A stretch of DNA of 64,000 bases from NCBI GenBank assembly GCA_944325085.1, contig CALUYT010000021.1, positions 1 through 64,000 of the forward strand. The letters run 5' to 3'. Position 1 is the first letter of the stretch, and each line of letters begins with the position of its first letter. Of the stretch, positions 25,696 to 34,698 are shown piece by piece. Position numbers and translations under genes: made by a program. This DNA is from Candidatus Gastranaerophilales bacterium. Lineage in GTDB: Bacteria > Cyanobacteriota > Vampirovibrionia > Gastranaerophilales > Gastranaerophilaceae. Below the pieces are notes generated by a model. It made no database searches. It was not told the DNA's origin and saw nothing but the letters and a program-made list of their open reading frames with translations.

Positions 25696-26547
25696 ATGTT
25701 TACTGCTATAATTGCACTAATTGCCAGAGTTCTATCAAACCCTGCGGCGAATATGTTGCAAAAAAAATTAGCACAGAATAATTCCGCAATATTAATAAAT
25801 TTGTATTCATATTTATTCTTAAGTATATTTTGTATTTACCCTGCTATAAATAACACTTGGAACTATGATGTTAATTATTGGGGATTGGTAATATTGGCAG
25901 GAATATTATGCACTTTGGGCTCTATATGCTTAATTAAGGCATTACAATGTGGTGAAATGTCAATTTTAGGACCTGTTAACTCATATAAATGTGTTGTTGG
26001 ACTTATTCTTGGGTTTTTATTTCTTAAGGAAATTCCTTCTTTTGCCGGGTTGGTTGGTGTTGCTCTTATAATATGGGGCAGTTGGTTTATATTTGATACC
26101 GTTCAAGAAGGTTTTAGTTTAGCACTTTTTAGAAGAAAAGATATCATTTTAAGATTTTGTGCATTATTTTTTTCAGGTTGCGAAGCTGTGGTTCTAAAAA
26201 AAATTATTACTATGTCTTCGGCTTTTGAAAGTTTTATCCTTTGGTGCTTTACAGGATTTATTTTTACGGTGGTTTTAATGTTTATACATCGTGTGCAATT
26301 CAAAATTTTCAATTTAAAAAATATAAATACATGTTTTTTAATTGCAATATGTTTGGGAATAATGCAATTATCTACAAATATTGTATTTGAGCATATCAAT
26401 GTTGGTTTATCTCTTGCATTATTTCAATTATCAAGCCTTGTAGCAGTTATATTCGGATACAAAATTTTTCATGAAAAGCACTTTCTAAAAAAACTGCTTG
26501 GTTCTGTAATTATGATATTAGGAAGTTGTTTTATTTTAATAAAATAG
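25696..26547 (+). CDS. EamA/DMT-superfamily transporter
   Basis: A 283-aa inner-membrane protein with about ten hydrophobic helices in two halves of five, the EamA repeat. CLIKALQCGEMSILGPVNSYKCVVGLILGFLFL in segments (SILGPVNSYKCVVGLILG) matches the end of the first EamA domain. IMQLSTNIVFEHINVGLSLA and the terminal helix fit the second. Substrate unknown. Tightly spaced after corA, so co-transcribed; it converges with the next gene with no gap. Confidence 0.8.
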   Translation: MFTAIIALIARVLSNPAANMLQKKLAQNNSAILINLYSYLFLSIFCIYPAINNTWNYDVNYWGLVILAGILCTLGSICLIKALQCGEMSILGPVNSYKCVVGLILGFLFLKEIPSFAGLVGVALIIWGSWFIFDTVQEGFSLALFRRKDIILRFCALFFSGCEAVVLKKIITMSSAFESFILWCFTGFIFTVVLMFIHRVQFKIFNLKNINTCFLIAICLGIMQLSTNIVFEHINVGLSLALFQLSSLVAVIFGYKIFHEKHFLKKLLGSVIMILGSCFILIK

Positions 26548-26937
26548 TTATTTTAAATAATCTTTAAAATTTTTTATATTAACAGTATAACCACAACCTT
26601 CATGTAATTTCCCCGGGTAAGATATTCTTTTTGCCGGATATTTTCTACACATTCTGGGTCTGTGTTTATAATCTGAACATAATCCCTCAGGAGTCACTAA
26701 TTTACAAGCAAATATAAAATTCCCGAATTCGTCTTTACCTTTTATATAAAATCTTCTATATGCAGGAAATAAAAACTGCATTATTTTAAATTCTTTTTCT
26801 GTATATGTATCAACACTGTACATATAATTACAACATTTACCACATTTTTTACACTTACCTGTTATTTCGTAAGTCATTTTTTCAGGAACAAAATAGGATA
26901 AATACTCATATATAACAGATTTTATAAAATCAAACAT
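26548..26937 (-). CDS. YkgJ-family cysteine cluster protein
   Basis: A 129-aa protein with the CxxCxxCC motif (CKKCGKCCNY, residues ~29-38), then CKLVTPEGLCSDYKHRPRMCRKYP. This is the zinc/iron-chelating cluster of the YkgJ family (PF03692 type). The biochemical role of the family is poorly known. Stop codons of this gene and the DMT transporter abut. Confidence 0.85.
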   Translation of the reverse strand: MFDFIKSVIYEYLSYFVPEKMTYEITGKCKKCGKCCNYMYSVDTYTEKEFKIMQFLFPAYRRFYIKGKDEFGNFIFACKLVTPEGLCSDYKHRPRMCRKYPAKRISYPGKLHEGCGYTVNIKNFKDYLK

Positions 26938-26980
26938 GCTACAAATCTATTACAAAAATACATAAATTTAAATAACATAA

Positions 26981-27009
26981 TTCTACAAAATTTCTCTTTT
27001 GTGTATAAT
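26981..27009 (+). promoter_or_regulatory. promoter giving a leaderless mlaD-like mRNA
   Basis: TTCTAC (26981-26986), 17-base spacer and a perfect TATAAT (27004-27009) end only 7 bases before the ATG at 27017. The expected start of transcription therefore falls at or next to the A of the ATG. Confidence 0.5.
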
Positions 27010-27016
27010 AAAGATT

Positions 27017-27646
27017 ATGAAAAACTTTAGTAACATTAGAGTATATGCGTGGATTGAATTTGTAATTTGGCTCATTATTGTTGCTGTTTCTGTTGTAGGT
27101 TTTAGATATTACCATTATCAAAACCAAAAACAATATAAAAATTATCAAATTTTTATGGAAGATGTTGATGGACTTATTGTAGGTTCTCCGGTTAAATTTT
27201 TAGGGGTACAAATAGGGTATGTAAAAAAAATCCAAATTGTTTCAACTGACGTATATATAAAATTTGTTATTACTCAAAAGGATTTATCACTACCTGTAGG
27301 TTCTATTGCAACAGTTGAAGCATCAGGACTTGGGGGTTCTAAAGCTCTTGAAATATATCCGCCTGTAGAAGGTAGTAGAAAAGATAAGATTATTATTTCA
27401 AAAGACCCAACAAGATTAAGTAAGGTAATGGGATTATTTGATAGTATATTTAGAGAATTAGATTCAATTATAACAACTTTGAGTCATGCATCAAATCAGT
27501 TTGAATTCACATCTAGCGGTAAAGTTCCGAAAAACGTAATCACTCCGGCTGATGCTACAGAAAGTCTTATACAAATTGACAAATCAGTTGAACAAGTAAT
27601 GCAAACAAAAAATAAATTTATGAATGCAATAAAAAATCAAGATTAA
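27017..27646 (+). CDS. MlaD/MCE family protein
   Basis: A 209-aa lipid-trafficking component. One N-terminal membrane anchor (residues ~10-30, IEFVIWLIIVAVSVVGF) is followed by a single MCE domain (DGLIVGSPVKFLGVQIGYVKKI) and a helical tail. MCE proteins form periplasmic hexamers that shuttle lipids with an ABC transporter. The permease and ATPase partners are not adjacent. Start at the ATG at 27017; an upstream ATG at 26999 overlaps the promoter. No Shine-Dalgarno sequence. upp follows after 14 bases. Confidence 0.85.
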   Translation: MKNFSNIRVYAWIEFVIWLIIVAVSVVGFRYYHYQNQKQYKNYQIFMEDVDGLIVGSPVKFLGVQIGYVKKIQIVSTDVYIKFVITQKDLSLPVGSIATVEASGLGGSKALEIYPPVEGSRKDKIIISKDPTRLSKVMGLFDSIFRELDSIITTLSHASNQFEFTSSGKVPKNVITPADATESLIQIDKSVEQVMQTKNKFMNAIKNQD

Positions 27647-27660
27647 TTGGGGGAATGAAA

Positions 27661-28311
27661 ATGAACTTGGATAAAGTTAGAGTAATAAACAATCCTGTGG
27701 TCTATTTGAATTTATGTACTATGCGAGATAAAAATACCGATAGTCAAGGTGTAAGAATTGCAACTAGAAAAATTACAAGATGTTTGTTATATGAGGCAGC
27801 AAAAAATCTTCCTTTGGTAGAAACAGATGTAACCACACCATTAACAACATTTAAAGCAAAAACTGTTGATCCTGATATTAACTTAATTATTTCACCAATA
27901 TTAAGAGCAGGTTTAATTTTTACAGATGAAGCAATAGATATTCTTCCACAAGCAACTATTCGACACATTGGAATGTATAGAGATGAAAAAACATTAAAAC
28001 CAGTTTGGTATTATAACAAAGTGCCGATGAATGCGGATAATCCTGAAAAATTCTATATTTATATAACAGATCCGATGCTTGCGACAGGAAATTCATTGTT
28101 AGCTGCAATTGATTTATACGCAAATAAAGGTATTCCTGTAGAAAATATCAAATGTATATGTATCATTGCAGCACCTCAAGGGATTGAAAATATACAAAAA
28201 CACTATCCAAATATAGAAATTATAACTGCGGCTATTGATGATCATTTAAACGAAAAAGGTTATATTGTTCCAGGAATGGGAGATGCCGGAGATAGAATAT
28301 TTAATACATAA
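27661..28311 (+). CDS. upp: uracil phosphoribosyltransferase
   Basis: Pyrimidine salvage enzyme converting uracil and PRPP to UMP. Motifs: ISPILRAGLIFTDEAI, the PRPP loop region YITDPMLATGNSLLAAI, and C-terminal GYIVPGMGDAGDRIFNT, diagnostic of Upp. The 216-aa start at 27661 is preferred because GGGGGA ends 7 bases before it. The ATG two codons earlier is too close to that site. Confidence 0.96.
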   Translation: MNLDKVRVINNPVVYLNLCTMRDKNTDSQGVRIATRKITRCLLYEAAKNLPLVETDVTTPLTTFKAKTVDPDINLIISPILRAGLIFTDEAIDILPQATIRHIGMYRDEKTLKPVWYYNKVPMNADNPEKFYIYITDPMLATGNSLLAAIDLYANKGIPVENIKCICIIAAPQGIENIQKHYPNIEIITAAIDDHLNEKGYIVPGMGDAGDRIFNT

Positions 28312-28336
28312 AATATCCAAAATGTTAATATATATT

Positions 28337-28390
28337 AAAAAATAACGGAATTAGTTAAAGTTTAAGATTTTACTTGCCGTTATTTTTTTT
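28337..28390 (+). terminator. intrinsic terminator after upp
   Basis: AAAAAATAACGG (28337-28348) pairs with CCGTTATTTTTT (28377-28388) around a 28-base loop and runs into T's, 25 bases after the upp stop and just before the amidase ribosome site. Confidence 0.7.
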
Positions 28391-28415
28391 GTGTGTAACT
28401 TATATGGAGAAAACT

Positions 28416-30596
28416 ATGTCAGGTAGTGTAAATAATGTCAATTTCTTAAATTCGGATGATAATAAGCACGTAAAACCATCTCGCCCGGAACAAATTGTTG
28501 TAAAATCAGGCGAGACATTATCTGGATTAGCTAAAAAATACGGTATGAGTGTTAATGATTTTATGGCTTGGACCGGATTAAAAAAATCTACACTCAATGC
28601 TGGACAAAAAATTACATTACCTATGGCAGAAATTCCAAAAGGTAAAGGCATAATGGCTTTGATTAGGGATAATAATATGACTCTAGAAGAATTTGGGAAA
28701 TTAAATAAACTTCCAAAGCCATATTCAGAATATAAAGCTTCTGCTGGCGAAAAATTTTATATTGTAAATCATAAAAATACAAAAGATGTAACGAAATCTG
28801 AAACAAAGCCGGAAACCAAAACCGAAAAAACTGATACACAACCTAAATCAGAAACCCAAACAAATACACCGGCAAAACCAAGTAATAATGGAGTACATCA
28901 AAATAAAACACAATGGAATTCTTTATACACTCCTGAAGAATTATCAGCAAATATTTATGATAAATCTGTAGAACATTGGGGTGCTGTAGGAAAGCCCGAT
29001 TTTGATGCGTTAATCGATCAAATTAATTCAAAAAACGCCTCCAGTGTAATAAAAGCTTATACTCAAAATACTAAAAATAAAGACCAAGAAAGTTTAATAA
29101 ATACTATTGTAAGCGAAGTAAGAAGTGATAAACAGAAAAGAAAAGAAGCTGTGATGCATATATATGATGCATTAGCAAAAGAATACGGAGCTCCGGATTC
29201 TATAAGAGAAAGTTTTGAAAAAGAATTAAACGAACAATTTGAATCATTTGGAATGGTAAATACCAAAAAATTAGATGAAACAATAAATAGAATAATGGCT
29301 TCGCCAGAAGAATTAGCAAAGAAAATGGAGAATGATATTGATCACAAATCTTCTGCTGTTGGAAAAGACTCTTTTAATGAATTAATTTCATTAGTAAATA
29401 AAAATAATGCTTCTGAAGTTATAAAGGCTTATAACGATCTAAAGACAGGTGAATCATTAATTGAAGGAATTACTAGTGAAATAGGTAGCAGTAAAGATAG
29501 TAGAAAAGAAGCAGTTATGCATATTTATGATGCTTTAGCTGCACAAAAAAATACACCAAAAGCTAAAAGAGAAACTTTTGAAACAGAATTAAATGATCAA
29601 TTCAATTCATTTGGAATGGTTAATACAGAAAAATTAGATGAAATGATTAACGAAATGCTAAATTCAAAAAGCATAAGTTCATCATCTTCTAAAACCTCAA
29701 CAACTACAGCTGGAAGTAATAATAAAATAAAATTTCAAAAGAATCCAGAAGTAAAAACAGCAGCCCAGTGGCGTAGAGGCGCAATTGCAGCTGCTAAAAA
29801 CGAAGCAAAACAAAAATATAAAGAATTCTGTAAAGCCAACAATATAAAATATAATGAAAACGATTTAGATTTAACACCAATGGAAAGAATTCCAGAACCT
29901 GTTGCAAAAAATGGAACTGTTGTTGCTGATATATCACCAGTGTTGCAACCTACAACAAAACCAAACGGCAAAGTTGTAATTCTAAACCCTGGTCATGGCG
30001 GTTATAGTTCGGTTTCTGGTAATTTTGACCCTGGTTCATACAGTTTTATAAAAAAGAAAAATGGTAAGTATGCACCATTATTAGAATATGAAAAGATGAA
30101 AGATTATGCAGAAAAAGCTTCTGAAAAATTAAGAGCAGAGGGTTATACTGTCGTAATTATTGGAGGACATTCTCAAACTATTGCAAAACAAGATTCCATT
30201 ATTAATTTAGTACAAGATTTAAGTAAAGGTAAATTAACAAATAAAAAATATGATAAAGATGATATTGTTTTCGTATCACTACACGCAGATTCTGAACCAG
30301 GTAAATCCGGTTCCGGTGTTTGCTACGATTCACGATTTGAAGATGATACATATTTAGCTAATGTACTTATGAACACATTAAATGAAGATGAATGGATACA
30401 TTCAAGTTTATCAGAAAGAGTTTGGGGTCAAAGAGGTCTTCAAGTATTATATCAAACAGAACAAAATCCTTCTGTATTACTCGAAGTTGAATATGTTAAC
30501 GGTTCAAAAAGTAAGAATTTAGATTCATCAGCATTTCAAGGAAAATTCCTTGATAAATTAACAAGTGGTTTAAACAGATATTTCGATCTTGATTAA
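28416..30596 (+). CDS. LysM/N-acetylmuramoyl-L-alanine amidase with tandem repeats
   Basis: A 726-aa peptidoglycan hydrolase. A LysM domain lies at residues ~25-75 (VKSGETLSGLAKKYGM, LNAGQKITLP), followed by a second LysM-like segment. A linker comes next, then two ~120-residue repeats (28935-29304, 29307-29670). The C-terminal Amidase_3 domain (about 515-720) has zinc ligands H527 (NPGHGG), E557 (LLEYEK) and H623 (SLHAD), and the catalytic Glu in LLEVEYV. There is no signal peptide, so its route to the wall is unclear. The start at 28416 is set by GGAG seven bases upstream. The next gene, also a LysM hydrolase, follows after 14 bases. Confidence 0.88.
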   Translation: MSGSVNNVNFLNSDDNKHVKPSRPEQIVVKSGETLSGLAKKYGMSVNDFMAWTGLKKSTLNAGQKITLPMAEIPKGKGIMALIRDNNMTLEEFGKLNKLPKPYSEYKASAGEKFYIVNHKNTKDVTKSETKPETKTEKTDTQPKSETQTNTPAKPSNNGVHQNKTQWNSLYTPEELSANIYDKSVEHWGAVGKPDFDALIDQINSKNASSVIKAYTQNTKNKDQESLINTIVSEVRSDKQKRKEAVMHIYDALAKEYGAPDSIRESFEKELNEQFESFGMVNTKKLDETINRIMASPEELAKKMENDIDHKSSAVGKDSFNELISLVNKNNASEVIKAYNDLKTGESLIEGITSEIGSSKDSRKEAVMHIYDALAAQKNTPKAKRETFETELNDQFNSFGMVNTEKLDEMINEMLNSKSISSSSSKTSTTTAGSNNKIKFQKNPEVKTAAQWRRGAIAAAKNEAKQKYKEFCKANNIKYNENDLDLTPMERIPEPVAKNGTVVADISPVLQPTTKPNGKVVILNPGHGGYSSVSGNFDPGSYSFIKKKNGKYAPLLEYEKMKDYAEKASEKLRAEGYTVVIIGGHSQTIAKQDSIINLVQDLSKGKLTNKKYDKDDIVFVSLHADSEPGKSGSGVCYDSRFEDDTYLANVLMNTLNEDEWIHSSLSERVWGQRGLQVLYQTEQNPSVLLEVEYVNGSKSKNLDSSAFQGKFLDKLTSGLNRYFDLD
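28935..29670 (+). repeat. tandem ~120-residue repeat within the amidase
   Basis: Two in-frame copies share RKEAVMHIYDALA, ELNEQFESFGMVNTKKLDE / ELNDQFNSFGMVNTEKLDE and NASSVIKAY / NASEVIKAY. The copies differ in many synonymous and non-synonymous positions, so the duplication is old. Confidence 0.85.
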
Positions 30597-30610
30597 AGGA
30601 TAAAATAAGT

Positions 30611-31678
30611 ATGGATTTTTTAACAAAATTATGGAATTATGTAAAGGTTAATTTTTTAGGACAATCTTCTGATTCGTCCGTAAAATCTGTACAAAAAAAC
30701 ACAAAAGAACCACTATTTAATGGTTTAAATAAAAAAAACTATGAAAATGAAATTAATGTAATAAATGATATTACTGATGAACAAATACAAGTAAATCAAC
30801 AACGTTCAAAATATATAAAAACTACTAAAAACCCCGACTATAAAATCAAATCTGGTGATACAATCGCAAAAATAGCTGAAAAATATGGGATTGAAGAACG
30901 AAGCTTGATGGCACTAAATGGCTTAGACAAAACTTCAGCGACTAAAATTAGGATTGGTCAAGTTTTAAAAATACCACCAACTCGTACAGTACAAAATATT
31001 AATAATTTAAATGACGTTGCAAATGCAATGGGAGTTAGTCCAAATTTTATAAAAAAACTTAAACAAGTTGAAGACCACGGTGAATTGAATGTTAATCAAT
31101 TCCATAATGAACCATATAAAGATGATGCCGGAGTTGAAACAATTGGTATTGGGCACGTGTTAAAAAAAGGTGAATCCAGGAATTTAACAAATAAACAAGT
31201 TTGTGAGTTATGTGCAAAAGATTTATTAAAAATGGAAGATAATCTATGCGTATTGCTTGGTGGAAAGAAAAATTATGATAAGCTTCCTCAAGCAATGAAA
31301 GAAGCTCTACTTGATATGACTTTTAACAAGGGAACTGCAATTATTGAAGATACTCCAGGGCTTTTGTATTGCCTAAAAGCAGGAAAATATGAAGCTGCTA
31401 TTAATAAATTTACTAATAATAAATCATCTAAAACAGGCAAAGAAATGGCCGGATTAAATAAAAGAAGACTATTTGATATTTCTTTAGCTATAAGAATGTA
31501 TAACGGTAAAATTCCACAAAGCAACTTAAATACTGCTCAACAAGTTTATAACAGAGGAGTCGAACTTTTAAGAGCAGAATGCAAAAAAGAAGGCAAAAAT
31601 TTCCAAGCACAATTAGCTGGTTATAATAAAGATGTAAAAAGTTATCTAGGGAATAATATAAAACTTATAGAAAAGTAG
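30611..31678 (+). CDS. LysM-lysozyme (GH24, phage-type)
   Basis: A 355-aa muramidase. LysM is at residues ~77-122 (YKIKSGDTIAKIAEKYGI, IRIGQVLKIPP). A GH24 domain from ~145 to 335 follows, with the E...D...T catalytic layout: E154 region (QVEDHGELN), YKDDAG and TIGIGH, as in T4-type endolysins. DMTFNKGTA and KRRLFDISLA match the family core. No signal peptide. In tandem with the LysM-amidase, so the two would cut glycan strand and peptide linkage. No holin, capsid or integrase gene is nearby. Confidence 0.88.
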   Translation: MDFLTKLWNYVKVNFLGQSSDSSVKSVQKNTKEPLFNGLNKKNYENEINVINDITDEQIQVNQQRSKYIKTTKNPDYKIKSGDTIAKIAEKYGIEERSLMALNGLDKTSATKIRIGQVLKIPPTRTVQNINNLNDVANAMGVSPNFIKKLKQVEDHGELNVNQFHNEPYKDDAGVETIGIGHVLKKGESRNLTNKQVCELCAKDLLKMEDNLCVLLGGKKNYDKLPQAMKEALLDMTFNKGTAIIEDTPGLLYCLKAGKYEAAINKFTNNKSSKTGKEMAGLNKRRLFDISLAIRMYNGKIPQSNLNTAQQVYNRGVELLRAECKKEGKNFQAQLAGYNKDVKSYLGNNIKLIEK

Positions 31679-32621
31679 AAATTTCACCTATTTTTTCGTG
31701 ACATTCAGTTTCGATATCGTGTGAAATTTTTATATCACCCCAATGAAGATTATTTATTAAATCAATTGAGACAAATTCTCTTGCGGTTTTGTTTGCATCA
31801 CAAATTTTCAATGCAAATGCTTCTTCTCTTTCTGTATTTACAACTACACAAAGTCCTTCCGCACCTACTTTTGCGATAATATTTTGTGTATTTTCGATAA
31901 TTTTAGTATCCGTTTTATTTTCACCGCCAATAATATATGGATTATTTAAAAATGCATTTTTTATTTTTTCATATTTAGGATTACAAAATAAATTTAAATA
32001 ACCTCTTGCAATATTATCTAAAGGCATAGAATGTACTGGAACTCCACAATTATCTTTTGTTATAGGATATTCTTCTTTCAATTCACATAGTTCATAAATT
32101 TTATTTTTGATAGCTTTTTGTAATGGATGATTAATATTATCATAATTATCCATATCCCAGTCATTTATCTTACACAACCCAAGCATCATTGCATGCTTGC
32201 CTGAACAATCATTATGTAAAGCAGTTGGGCAATTACCTTGTTTTTTTAATTCATCTTGTGCAACTTTTGATAATGGTTGGTGTTGTATGCATTTTAATTT
32301 AGATATAGGAATTTCAAATTTATCTAATAAACTTTTTACTATATCAATATGAAGTTGTTCACCGGAATGAGATGCTGCACATATCGCAATTTCTTTTTCT
32401 GATAAATTAAATTTTTTATCAAGTTCATAATCTATTATTAATGCTGCTTGTAAAGGTTTTGCGCAAGATCTCAAATAAAACGGATAATTTTTATCATCTC
32501 CAATTTTTTCTACAATGTGCATTTTATTTCTTAAAATAACATAGCCGCAATGTTCTCTTTCAATCAAACCATCTCTATTATATGTTACAAGTTTTGCCGG
32601 TTCTGTATTTTTATTCATCAT
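31665..32621 (-). CDS. asparaginase II family protein
   Basis: A 318-aa protein of the thermolabile L-asparaginase family (PF06089 type), which hydrolyses asparagine to aspartate and ammonia. Diagnostic stretches are LRSCAKPLQAALII, ICAASHSGEQLH, NDCSGKHAMMLGLC, DNCGVPVHSMPL and VGAEGLCVVV. It overlaps the 3' end of the lysozyme gene by 14 bases (convergent) and, at its own start, the upstream MshEN-like gene by 11 bases. That makes a two-gene operon. Confidence 0.88.
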   Translation of the reverse strand: MMNKNTEPAKLVTYNRDGLIEREHCGYVILRNKMHIVEKIGDDKNYPFYLRSCAKPLQAALIIDYELDKKFNLSEKEIAICAASHSGEQLHIDIVKSLLDKFEIPISKLKCIQHQPLSKVAQDELKKQGNCPTALHNDCSGKHAMMLGLCKINDWDMDNYDNINHPLQKAIKNKIYELCELKEEYPITKDNCGVPVHSMPLDNIARGYLNLFCNPKYEKIKNAFLNNPYIIGGENKTDTKIIENTQNIIAKVGAEGLCVVVNTEREEAFALKICDANKTAREFVSIDLINNLHWGDIKISHDIETECHEKIGEISTFL

Positions 32622-33333
32622 TTTTTTTCACCATTGCTAATAATTGTTCTAATCTTGTTTTCAAAATTTTATTTTCTTTTGTTAGTTCTTCAATTTGTTT
32701 TTTATAAGAATCAATTTCTTTTGAATATTCTTGATTGATTTTAGGAACTTCATTATGATCTAATATAAAGCGTTTTTTGGCTTCTTCTTTTATAAACATC
32801 AAGGTATCAATTTGTTTTTGTGAGATTAATCCCAAATCTACAAGATATTGACCAAATTTTTTATTTTCTTTGTTGTTTTCTTGATTTTTGACCGCTGTAT
32901 CCAATTCATTTTCAGAAATTAAACCGTCTTTTACTAAATATTCACCTGTTCTATATTTGCCGGCTAAAAACCCTGCAATATTGAGGATTTGTGAATTGTC
33001 AGGAAGTTCAAAATAACCTTCATCTACACAAAACAAAAAATATCTTGCGATTTCTTCCATAGAAAGATATGTATTCAAAGTTATTTCAGAAATACTGCAA
33101 TCATTATCACTTGCTTCTAAAATATTATAAATATTAGTATCAAACCCTGATTTTTTGAAATCTAATTCACAGCGACCTTTATAAGTTAAAACTGGTTTAT
33201 ACGTTGCAAATGTATAAGCTAATTTGTTATCCTTATCAACTTCTTCGGATAATTTGATATATATGATTTCTTTTATCCAGCTTGGAAATCCTGATATTTT
33301 ATTTAAAAACTGTGTTAGGAAATTTCGTTTCAA
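32611..33333 (-). CDS. MshEN/GspE-N-like domain protein with coiled-coil tail
   Basis: A 240-aa protein. An N-terminal ~110-residue region is unrecognised. Then come two copies of the 'G..L...G.I....L..A/M' pattern (TGEYLVKDGLISENELDTAV and FGQYLVDLGLISQKQIDTLM, residues ~125-185), as in the N-terminal domain of type II secretion/pilus ATPases. It ends with a leucine-rich coiled coil (IEELTKENKILKTRLEQLL). There is no ATPase domain. This fits a regulatory or adaptor role, possibly nucleotide binding as for MshEN domains; unproven. Confidence 0.65.
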   Translation of the reverse strand: MKRNFLTQFLNKISGFPSWIKEIIYIKLSEEVDKDNKLAYTFATYKPVLTYKGRCELDFKKSGFDTNIYNILEASDNDCSISEITLNTYLSMEEIARYFLFCVDEGYFELPDNSQILNIAGFLAGKYRTGEYLVKDGLISENELDTAVKNQENNKENKKFGQYLVDLGLISQKQIDTLMFIKEEAKKRFILDHNEVPKINQEYSKEIDSYKKQIEELTKENKILKTRLEQLLAMVKKNDE

Positions 33334-33471
33334 AATTTTACCTCTTGATTAAACTTTATTTTAACATTAAAACTTTTTTTCTTCAAGCTTGTGCAATATT
33401 AAATTAGTTGATTAATTTTGCTATAAAATATAATATAATAAGTAATAAAAGGAGAAAGGGAGAAGATAAAG

Positions 33472-34698
33472 ATGGATGAAAACAAAATAAAACTAACAAA
33501 AAACATATTGATTAGTACATTTGTTATACTTGGTTTGATTGTTAGTATAGATTTAGCATATATATATTACCAAGCAAATTTTAACCAATATTCATTACCA
33601 AGTTTTTGTTCAGTAAGTGAATTTATTGATTGTGATGGGGTAGCAAAAACTACAGAATCTCAATTCTTTGGAATTCCTTTAGCTTATTGGGGAATATTTT
33701 TATATTTATTTATAATAATGCTATTATTAGTTGATCGTTTGAAAAAAGTTCCATTTTTAAAATTTTTAGAAGTATTTAAAAACAAATACCATTATATTGC
33801 ATCTTTAGGAATAATTTCATTTACAATTTCAATGATTTTGTTATGTGTAAGTTTATTCGTGATTAACAAAATCTGTTACATGTGCGCAATAACATATGTT
33901 ATTGATTTATGTATAGCACTAATCGCTGTAAAAGGTATCGAAGGTAATTTCATAGGGGCAATAAAACAAAGTTGGAACGATTTTTTAGATGCTTTAAAGC
34001 CTCTACCATACAGAATTGCATTCATAGTTGTAATGATTTGTGCTTGTTCTTTTTTAGGTTGGGCTTATGTAAGTGCTAAATTTTCACCTGCTTTAAAGTT
34101 TAAAAGAGAATATGGTGAATTTGCTAAAGCTAAACCTACAAGCTACGGAACTCAAGGTAATGTTTTAGGATCTAAAGATAAAGGTGCAGTTGTTCTTGAA
34201 ATTTATTCAGACTATATGTGCCCAATGTGCCATACTTGTAATAACATGTTAAATAAAGTAGTATCAGAATTTGAAAATCTTAGAATTGAAGCTCATAGTC
34301 TTCCACTTGATACTTCTTGTAATAAATATTTAAAACAAGAATTCCACCACGGATCTTGCACAATGGCTCATTATGCTGAAGCTGCAAGATTACAAGGTAA
34401 ATTCTGGGAAGTAAATAACTTATTCTTTGAAAAAAAACCTGAAACAGAAGAAGAAGTTATTAACATATTAAAAGATTCAGGTTATAATCTTGATATAGAT
34501 AAACTTCAAAAAGATGCTAACAGTCCTGAAATTCAAAAGTTAGTACAAGATGATATTCAATACGCAGTAGCGAATAAACAAGTTGGTACTCCTTCAATGA
34601 AAATGGATAAAGATTTTGAAATGGGAGTTCAAGGATATCATCAACTTAAGAAATGGATAATTGAACATGGTGGAAAACCAAAATATAAATTGTTCTAA
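33472..34698 (+). CDS. VKOR-DsbA fusion (disulfide bond formation)
   Basis: A 408-aa membrane enzyme that combines a vitamin K epoxide reductase domain with a thioredoxin-fold domain. The VKOR part (residues ~10-205) has about five helices, the loop cysteines C46 and C54, and the active CYMC (C135-C138). The C-terminal DsbA-like domain has CPMCHTC (C250, C253, C256) and the cis-Pro motif GTPSM. VKOR re-oxidises the thioredoxin partner using quinone, so exported proteins can form disulfides. VKOR-thioredoxin fusions are well known in cyanobacteria. AAAGGAG and GGGAG lie upstream of the ATG. It overlaps queH. Confidence 0.92.
   Translation: MDENKIKLTKNILISTFVILGLIVSIDLAYIYYQANFNQYSLPSFCSVSEFIDCDGVAKTTESQFFGIPLAYWGIFLYLFIIMLLLVDRLKKVPFLKFLEVFKNKYHYIASLGIISFTISMILLCVSLFVINKICYMCAITYVIDLCIALIAVKGIEGNFIGAIKQSWNDFLDALKPLPYRIAFIVVMICACSFLGWAYVSAKFSPALKFKREYGEFAKAKPTSYGTQGNVLGSKDKGAVVLEIYSDYMCPMCHTCNNMLNKVVSEFENLRIEAHSLPLDTSCNKYLKQEFHHGSCTMAHYAEAARLQGKFWEVNNLFFEKKPETEEEVINILKDSGYNLDIDKLQKDANSPEIQKLVQDDIQYAVANKQVGTPSMKMDKDFEMGVQGYHQLKKWIIEHGGKPKYKLF

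Noticed and set aside
28416-31678. Prophage lysis cassette
   Set aside because: No holin, tail, capsid, integrase or attachment repeat is seen around the two LysM hydrolases.
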